Positions 13,705 to 18,295 of a stretch of 18,295 nucleotides of DNA are shown piece after piece. Both the position numbers and the translations under genes were made by a program. The stretch is from GCA-2786165 sp964625775 (GTDB lineage Bacteria; Pseudomonadota; Gammaproteobacteria; Legionellales; Legionellaceae): contig CAZVEH010000048.1 of NCBI GenBank assembly GCA_964625775.1, forward strand, positions 1-18,295, in the 5' to 3' direction. The notes under the pieces are model-generated. The model was given only the letters and a program-made list of their open reading frames with translations, ran no database searches and was not told where the DNA came from. Position 1 is the first letter of the stretch. Each line of letters begins with the position of its first letter.

Positions 13705-16700
13705 GTGGCGATTAACCGTAATTTAGGCAACGAAGCATTGATAAAAGCACCTGTAATGAGTGATTTATTGGGCTTGCTTAAACAACAAGGCCATCATGAA
13801 GAATTTGATGCTATTAAGATTGGTTTGGCATCGCCCGAACTGATCCGTTCTTGGTCCTATGGTGAAGTGAAGAAGCCTGAAACCATCAATTATCGTACGT
13901 TTAGACCAGAACGAGATGGTTTGTTTTGCGCCAAAACATTCGGCCCTGTGAAAGATTATGAGTGCTTGTGTGGAAAGTACAAGCGCTTAAAACACCGTGG
14001 TGTGATTTGTGAAAAATGCGGCGTTGAATTAGCTTTGGCGAAAGTTCGTCGTGAACGTATGGGACATATTGAGTTAGCTAGCCCGGTTGCGCATATCTGG
14101 TTTTTGAAATCCTTGCCGTCCCGGATTGGTTTATTGTTAGACATGACATTGCGTGATATTGAGCGCGTGCTTTATTTTGAAGCATTTGTAGTGGTTGATC
14201 CTGGCATGACTGAGTTGGAGCGCGGACAACTCTTGAATGACGAAGTCTATTTAGATGCGATTGAACAGTACGGTGATGATTTTGATGCGCGTATGGGTGC
14301 AGAAGCGATTCGTGATTTATTACGTCAAATAGATTTAGAAGAAGAAATCAAATCGTTACGTGAAGAGTTGCCTACAACCAATTCTGAAACCAAAATTAAG
14401 AAAATCACAAAGCGTTTGAAATTATTAGAAGCTTTCTTCGAATCTGGCAACAAGCCTGAATGGATGATCATGAATGTCCTACCTGTGCTGCCACCAGATT
14501 TGCGTCCTTTGGTACCGTTAGACGGTGGCCGTTTTGCAACATCTGATTTGAATGATCTGTACCGACGTGTGATTAACCGAAACAATCGCCTTAAACGTTT
14601 ATTGGATTTATCTGCACCTGATATTATTGTGCGAAATGAAAAACGTATGTTACAAGAATCTGTAGATGCGTTATTAGACAATGGTCGTCGTGGACGTGCT
14701 ATTACCGGTACGAACAAGCGTCCATTGAAATCTTTGGCAGATATGATCAAGGGTAAGCAAGGTCGGTTCCGTCAGAATTTACTAGGTAAGCGGGTAGATT
14801 ATTCCGGACGTTCCGTTATCGTTGTTGGTCCAACATTACGATTGCATCAGTGTGGTTTGCCTAAGAAAATGGCTTTAGAATTATTTAAGCCTTTTATTTT
14901 CAGTAAATTGGAGTTTCGTGGTTTAGCAACAACCATCAAAGCTGCTAAGAAAATGGTTGATCGTGAAGAAGCGGTGGTATGGGACGTGCTAGAAGAAGTG
15001 ATTCGAGAGCATCCTGTGTTACTCAACCGCGCACCTACGCTACATCGACTAGGTATTCAGGCATTTGAACCAGTATTGATCGAAGGCAAGGCAATTCAGT
15101 TGCATCCTTTAGTTTGTACAGCCTACAACGCCGACTTTGACGGTGACCAAATGGCGGTACATATTCCATTGACGATCGAAGCGCAATTAGAAGCGCGCTC
15201 GTTGATGATGTCTACCAACAATATTTTGTCACCTGCTAGTGGCGAACCCATTATCGTTCCGAGTCAGGACGTGGTTTTGGGTTTGTATTATTTGACGCGT
15301 CATCGCGTAGGTGCCAAGGGTGAAGGTAAAGTATTTGGTAGCACTCAAGATGCGCAAAATGCGTACGAAGCAGATGTGATTGATATTCATGCGAAAGTTA
15401 AAATTCGTATGCCTGCTGATACCTCAGAACATCCATTAGGCTATGAGTTGGTCGAAACAACGGTAGGTCGAGCTATTTTGTCTGACATTTTACCTAAAGG
15501 TATGCCGTTCTCTCAAATCAACAAAGCCATGACCAAAAAAACCATTTCTAAGGTTCTCGATCATTGCTATCGAACTTTTGGATTAAAAGAAACAGTTATT
15601 TTTGCCGATCATTTGATGTATACCGGATTTAAATATGCAACGCGTGCTGGTGCTTCCATTGGTATTGAAGACATGGAAATTCCTCATGATAAAGCTGCTA
15701 TCATTGAACAAGCTGACAATGAAGTTCGTGAAATTGAGTCACAGTTCCGTTCTGGTTTGGTCACAAATGGTGAGCGATACAATAAAGTTATCGATATTTG
15801 GTCGCGTACCAGTGAAATGGTGGCAAAATCGATGATGGCCAATATTGCTACAGAAGATTATACGGATGCTGAAGGCGTCGTATCCCAGCAAGACTCATTC
15901 AACCCTATCTTTATGATGGCTGATTCGGGTGCGAGGGGTTCTGCTGCGCAGATTCGCCAGTTAGCGGGGATGCGGGGTCTGATGTCCGCGCCGGATGGTT
16001 CGATCATTGAAACACCGATTACAGCTAACTTCCGCGAAGGTTTGAACGTATTCCAGTACTTTATTTCGACCCACGGTGCGCGTAAAGGTTTGGCAGATAC
16101 GGCGTTAAAAACAGCAAACTCCGGTTATTTGACTCGACGTTTGGTGGATGTGGCGCAGGATGTTGTGATCACCGAATTGGATTGCGGCACCGAGAATGGT
16201 GTGTTGATGCAGCCATTGATTGAGGGTGGAGACATTGTTGAGCCGTTGCAAGAGCGTGTGTTAGGTCGTGTAGTTGCACAAGATGTATACATTCCTAATC
16301 AAAATGATCCGATTGTCACAGCGGGTACCTTATTAGACGAAGCGTGGGTGGAACAATTAGAAAAGCTAGGTGTCGATCAAATTCTAGTGCGCTCACCTAT
16401 CTCTTGTGAAACACGTTTTGGATTATGCGCAAAATGTTATGGTCGTGATTTGGCTCGTGGACATTTGGTGAATACCGGGGAAGCAGTGGGAATTATTGCG
16501 GCACAATCCATCGGAGAGCCAGGTACCCAGTTGACCATGCGTACGTTCCATATTGGAGGCGCGGCATCTCGATCAACTGCAGCCAATAACATTCAAATCA
16601 AGAACAAAGGTATGATTCGCCTGCATAACATCAAAACGGTTAAGCATGATAACAATAATTTGGTGGCCGTATCGCGTTCGGGTGAAGTAACGATTCTGGA

Positions 16701-17970
16701 CGAATTTGGACGTGAACGTGAGAGATACAAATTACCTTACGGCGCTGTGTTATCTGTACAAGATCACTCATCGGTCGAAGCAGGTCAGGTCATAGCCACT
16801 TGGGATCCGCATACGCATCCCGTTATTTCTGAGGTAAGTGGTCAGCTCAAATTTGTAGATTTGGTAGAAGGCATTACCATGAATCGGCAAACCGACGAAT
16901 TGACCGGATTAAGCAATATCGTAGTGATCGATGCTAAGCAACGTTCTAGTTTAGCAGGCCGAGATATGCGTCCGATGGTAAAATTAGTTTCGGACAAAGG
17001 TGAAGATATCTTCATAGCCGGTACCAATGTTTCTGCGCAATATTATTTGCCTGTAGACGCCATCATTAATTTTGAAGATGGTCAAAAAGTAGGCGTAGGT
17101 GACGTGATTGCACGTATTCCTCAAGAACGAACCAAGACTCGTGATATTACCGGAGGTTTGCCACGGGTTGCCGATTTGTTCGAAGCTAGAAAACCCAAGG
17201 ATTCTGCAGTGATGGCAGAAATTTCAGGGGTCATCAATTTTGGTAAAGAAACCAAAGGTAAACGTCGCTTGATGATCACGGAATCTGAGCAAGTATCTCA
17301 TGAAGAATTGATTCCAAAATGGCGTAATATTTCAGTGTTTGAAGGTGAGCACGTTGCACGCGGTGAAGTCGTCGCGGATGGTCCACCAAATCCACATGAC
17401 ATTTTGCGTTTGTTAGGCGTTGGTGCTTTGGCCAATTATATTGTAAATGAAGTGCAAGATGTTTATCGTTTGCAAGGCGTAAAAATCAACGATAAGCACA
17501 TTGAAACTATTGTGCGTCAAATGTTACGTAAACGAGTGATTACCTTTGTAGGTGATTCTAAGTTCTTGTTGGGTGAGCATATTGAAGAAACCGTTTTGCT
17601 TCAGGAAAATGACAGATTAACCGCCGAGAATAAACTGGTTGCTCGTGGTACGCCTATTTTACTAGGTATCACCAAAGCATCTTTGGCGACTGAGTCTTTT
17701 ATTTCTGCAGCATCATTCCAGGAAACAACTCGGGTTCTGACTGAAGCGGCAGTAGGTGGTAAAATTGACGAACTTCGTGGCTTAAAAGAAAATGTCATGG
17801 TAGGTCGTCTCATCCCTGCGGGAACAGGTTACACGTATCATCAAGCTCGTAAAGCAAAACGTGCCCGTATGGCTGAGATCGAAAATGGTTCTCATAAAAT
17901 TACAGCAAGTGATGTCCAGCATGCCTTAAGCGAAGCATTGAATGCTGATAATCATCCCAATAAAGAGTAA
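13705..17970 (+). CDS. rpoC: DNA-directed RNA polymerase subunit beta'
   Basis: The 1421-residue catalytic subunit. The GTG at 13705 is chosen for the strong GGAGG (13693-13697) 7 nt upstream. It adds 17 residues to the family start, which would be ATG 13756 (MSDLLGLLKQQG) but lacks a clear ribosome binding site. Numbered from GTG, the N-terminal zinc site is Cys87, 89, 102 and 105. The active site NADFDGD (475-481) carries the Mg-binding Asp477, 479 and 481. The second zinc site is Cys827, 901, 908 and 911. The trigger-loop region has GEPGTQLTMRTFHIGG. The C-terminus is full length and ends in a short Asn-rich tail. It is the last gene of the rplJL-rpoBC unit; a weak hairpin and a palindromic unit follow. 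Confidence 0.97.
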   Translation: MAINRNLGNEALIKAPVMSDLLGLLKQQGHHEEFDAIKIGLASPELIRSWSYGEVKKPETINYRTFRPERDGLFCAKTFGPVKDYECLCGKYKRLKHRGVICEKCGVELALAKVRRERMGHIELASPVAHIWFLKSLPSRIGLLLDMTLRDIERVLYFEAFVVVDPGMTELERGQLLNDEVYLDAIEQYGDDFDARMGAEAIRDLLRQIDLEEEIKSLREELPTTNSETKIKKITKRLKLLEAFFESGNKPEWMIMNVLPVLPPDLRPLVPLDGGRFATSDLNDLYRRVINRNNRLKRLLDLSAPDIIVRNEKRMLQESVDALLDNGRRGRAITGTNKRPLKSLADMIKGKQGRFRQNLLGKRVDYSGRSVIVVGPTLRLHQCGLPKKMALELFKPFIFSKLEFRGLATTIKAAKKMVDREEAVVWDVLEEVIREHPVLLNRAPTLHRLGIQAFEPVLIEGKAIQLHPLVCTAYNADFDGDQMAVHIPLTIEAQLEARSLMMSTNNILSPASGEPIIVPSQDVVLGLYYLTRHRVGAKGEGKVFGSTQDAQNAYEADVIDIHAKVKIRMPADTSEHPLGYELVETTVGRAILSDILPKGMPFSQINKAMTKKTISKVLDHCYRTFGLKETVIFADHLMYTGFKYATRAGASIGIEDMEIPHDKAAIIEQADNEVREIESQFRSGLVTNGERYNKVIDIWSRTSEMVAKSMMANIATEDYTDAEGVVSQQDSFNPIFMMADSGARGSAAQIRQLAGMRGLMSAPDGSIIETPITANFREGLNVFQYFISTHGARKGLADTALKTANSGYLTRRLVDVAQDVVITELDCGTENGVLMQPLIEGGDIVEPLQERVLGRVVAQDVYIPNQNDPIVTAGTLLDEAWVEQLEKLGVDQILVRSPISCETRFGLCAKCYGRDLARGHLVNTGEAVGIIAAQSIGEPGTQLTMRTFHIGGAASRSTAANNIQIKNKGMIRLHNIKTVKHDNNNLVAVSRSGEVTILDEFGRERERYKLPYGAVLSVQDHSSVEAGQVIATWDPHTHPVISEVSGQLKFVDLVEGITMNRQTDELTGLSNIVVIDAKQRSSLAGRDMRPMVKLVSDKGEDIFIAGTNVSAQYYLPVDAIINFEDGQKVGVGDVIARIPQERTKTRDITGGLPRVADLFEARKPKDSAVMAEISGVINFGKETKGKRRLMITESEQVSHEELIPKWRNISVFEGEHVARGEVVADGPPNPHDILRLLGVGALANYIVNEVQDVYRLQGVKINDKHIETIVRQMLRKRVITFVGDSKFLLGEHIEETVLLQENDRLTAENKLVARGTPILLGITKASLATESFISAASFQETTRVLTEAAVGGKIDELRGLKENVMVGRLIPAGTGYTYHQARKAKRARMAEIENGSHKITASDVQHALSEALNADNHPNKE

Positions 17971-17974
17971 TTTG

Positions 17975-17995
17975 AGTCCCTGATCCTCTGGGGCT
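17975..17995 (+). terminator. Weak terminator candidate after rpoC
   Basis: AGTCCC (17975-17980) pairs with GGGGCT (17990-17995) with one G-T pair and a 9-nt loop. It starts 5 nt after the stop codon. Only ATTCTG follows, so intrinsic termination would be poor; the nearby palindrome may matter more. Confidence 0.3.
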
Positions 17996-18013
17996 ATTCT
18001 GAATCAAGTCACG

Positions 18014-18039
18014 GTCATTCCCGCCTGCGCGGGGATGAC
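18014..18039. repeat. REP-like 26-nt palindromic unit
   Basis: GTCATTCCCGC (18014-18024) pairs with GCGGGGATGAC (18029-18039), 11 bp with one G-T pair, around CTGC. The sequence type GTCATTCCCGC...GCGGGAATGAC is dispersed in intergenic regions of many proteobacteria. It is much richer in G and C than its surroundings. It may protect the rpoC mRNA 3' end or act as a bidirectional terminator. Confidence 0.75.
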
Positions 18040-18202
18040 ATCTCCAAAGAACCATACCTTATGCGTATGTCCCTATTACCCTGTGCAATTTACAGCATTA
18101 AAGCGGTCTTCTTAGGCATGAGCCTGGATACTTTTGATCGTACGGACCCATCGTGCGCAAATGATCGAAATAACACCACTGTAACAGCTGTGAAGCAGAA
18201 CG

Positions 18203-18253
18203 TTAAAAAAAAATTAAAAAAATAGTTGACACTTCAATTCAGATCCGTAGAAT
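18203..18253 (+). promoter_or_regulatory. Strong promoter with UP-like A-tract, probably for the str operon
   Basis: A consensus -35 TTGACA (18226-18231) and -10 TAGAAT (18248-18253) are 16 bp apart. A dense A/T tract (18203-18224) lies directly upstream, where the alpha-subunit C-terminal domain binds in rRNA-type promoters. The bases after the -10, ACGCCCT, form a GC-rich discriminator as in promoters repressed by ppGpp and DksA. Downstream of rpoBC in gammaproteobacteria usually lies rpsL rpsG fusA tuf, so this is inferred to be the str promoter. No start codon of the next gene is reached before the window ends. Confidence 0.8.
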
Positions 18254-18295
18254 ACGCCCTACGCCTAAGGGGCGAGCTGATTAAAAATAAAGAGA

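Larger units (their letters stand above)
17971..18225. other. Non-coding region after rpoC
   Basis: No gene or convincing ORF is seen. It holds a weak hairpin just after the stop (17975-17995), a REP-like palindrome (18014-18039) and, at its end, the A-rich tract of the following promoter. Confidence 0.6.

Overview
This window comes from a moderately AT-rich gammaproteobacterium. The order Legionellales (neighbourhood of Legionella, Coxiella, Aquicella or Berkiella) is the best guess. Three things support this: the order tRNA-Tyr, tRNA-Gly, tRNA-Thr, tuf, tRNA-Trp, secE, nusG, rplKAJL, rpoBC; the sequence character and length of RpoB and RpoC; and a collagen-like protein with an Lcl/DUF1566-type C-terminal domain. 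The genus cannot be fixed by reading alone.

Positions 1-4012 are an accessory block of four plus-strand genes upstream of the core cluster. The first (122-1417) is an unrecognised protein with a two-helix membrane hairpin and an acidic C-terminal tail. The second (1571-2224) is an unrecognised protein with about four membrane helices; its tail carries the same short motif, ExDxVVVxN. The third (2299-3027) looks like a small outer-membrane beta-barrel, with a strong promoter and a possible six-codon leader ORF. The fourth (3071-4012) is a secreted protein with a short coiled coil, 18 Gly-X-Y triplets and a DUF1566-like domain. The third and fourth are probably co-transcribed and point to the cell surface. 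The first two could be host-directed proteins, but that is inference.

Positions 4013-6977 hold a promoter that overlaps a terminator-like hairpin, three tRNA genes, tuf (EF-Tu), a 12-bp hairpin, tRNA-Trp, secE and nusG, closed by a clear Rho-independent terminator. Positions 6913-13581 start with a promoter for rplK rplA whose predicted start point lies inside the nusG terminator stem. A second promoter has its -10 box on the rplA stop codon. It is followed by a well-preserved L10 leader, rplJ, rplL, an attenuator-like hairpin and rpoB. rpoC (13705-17970) follows after a second hairpin and has an uncertain start. Together these genes supply translation elongation, Sec translocation, the ribosomal L1/L11 and L10/L12 stalks, and the core RNA polymerase.

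The last 325 bases have no gene. They hold a weak hairpin after rpoC, a 26-nt palindromic unit of a kind dispersed in many proteobacterial genomes, and a strong promoter with an A-tract UP-like element and a GC-rich discriminator. That promoter presumably drives the str operon (rpsL and followers) just outside the window.

No CRISPR array, insertion sequence, prophage or rRNA gene was seen. Most of the window is ordinary core genome. The points of interest are the accessory block and the dense overlap of regulatory signals with gene ends and with each other.
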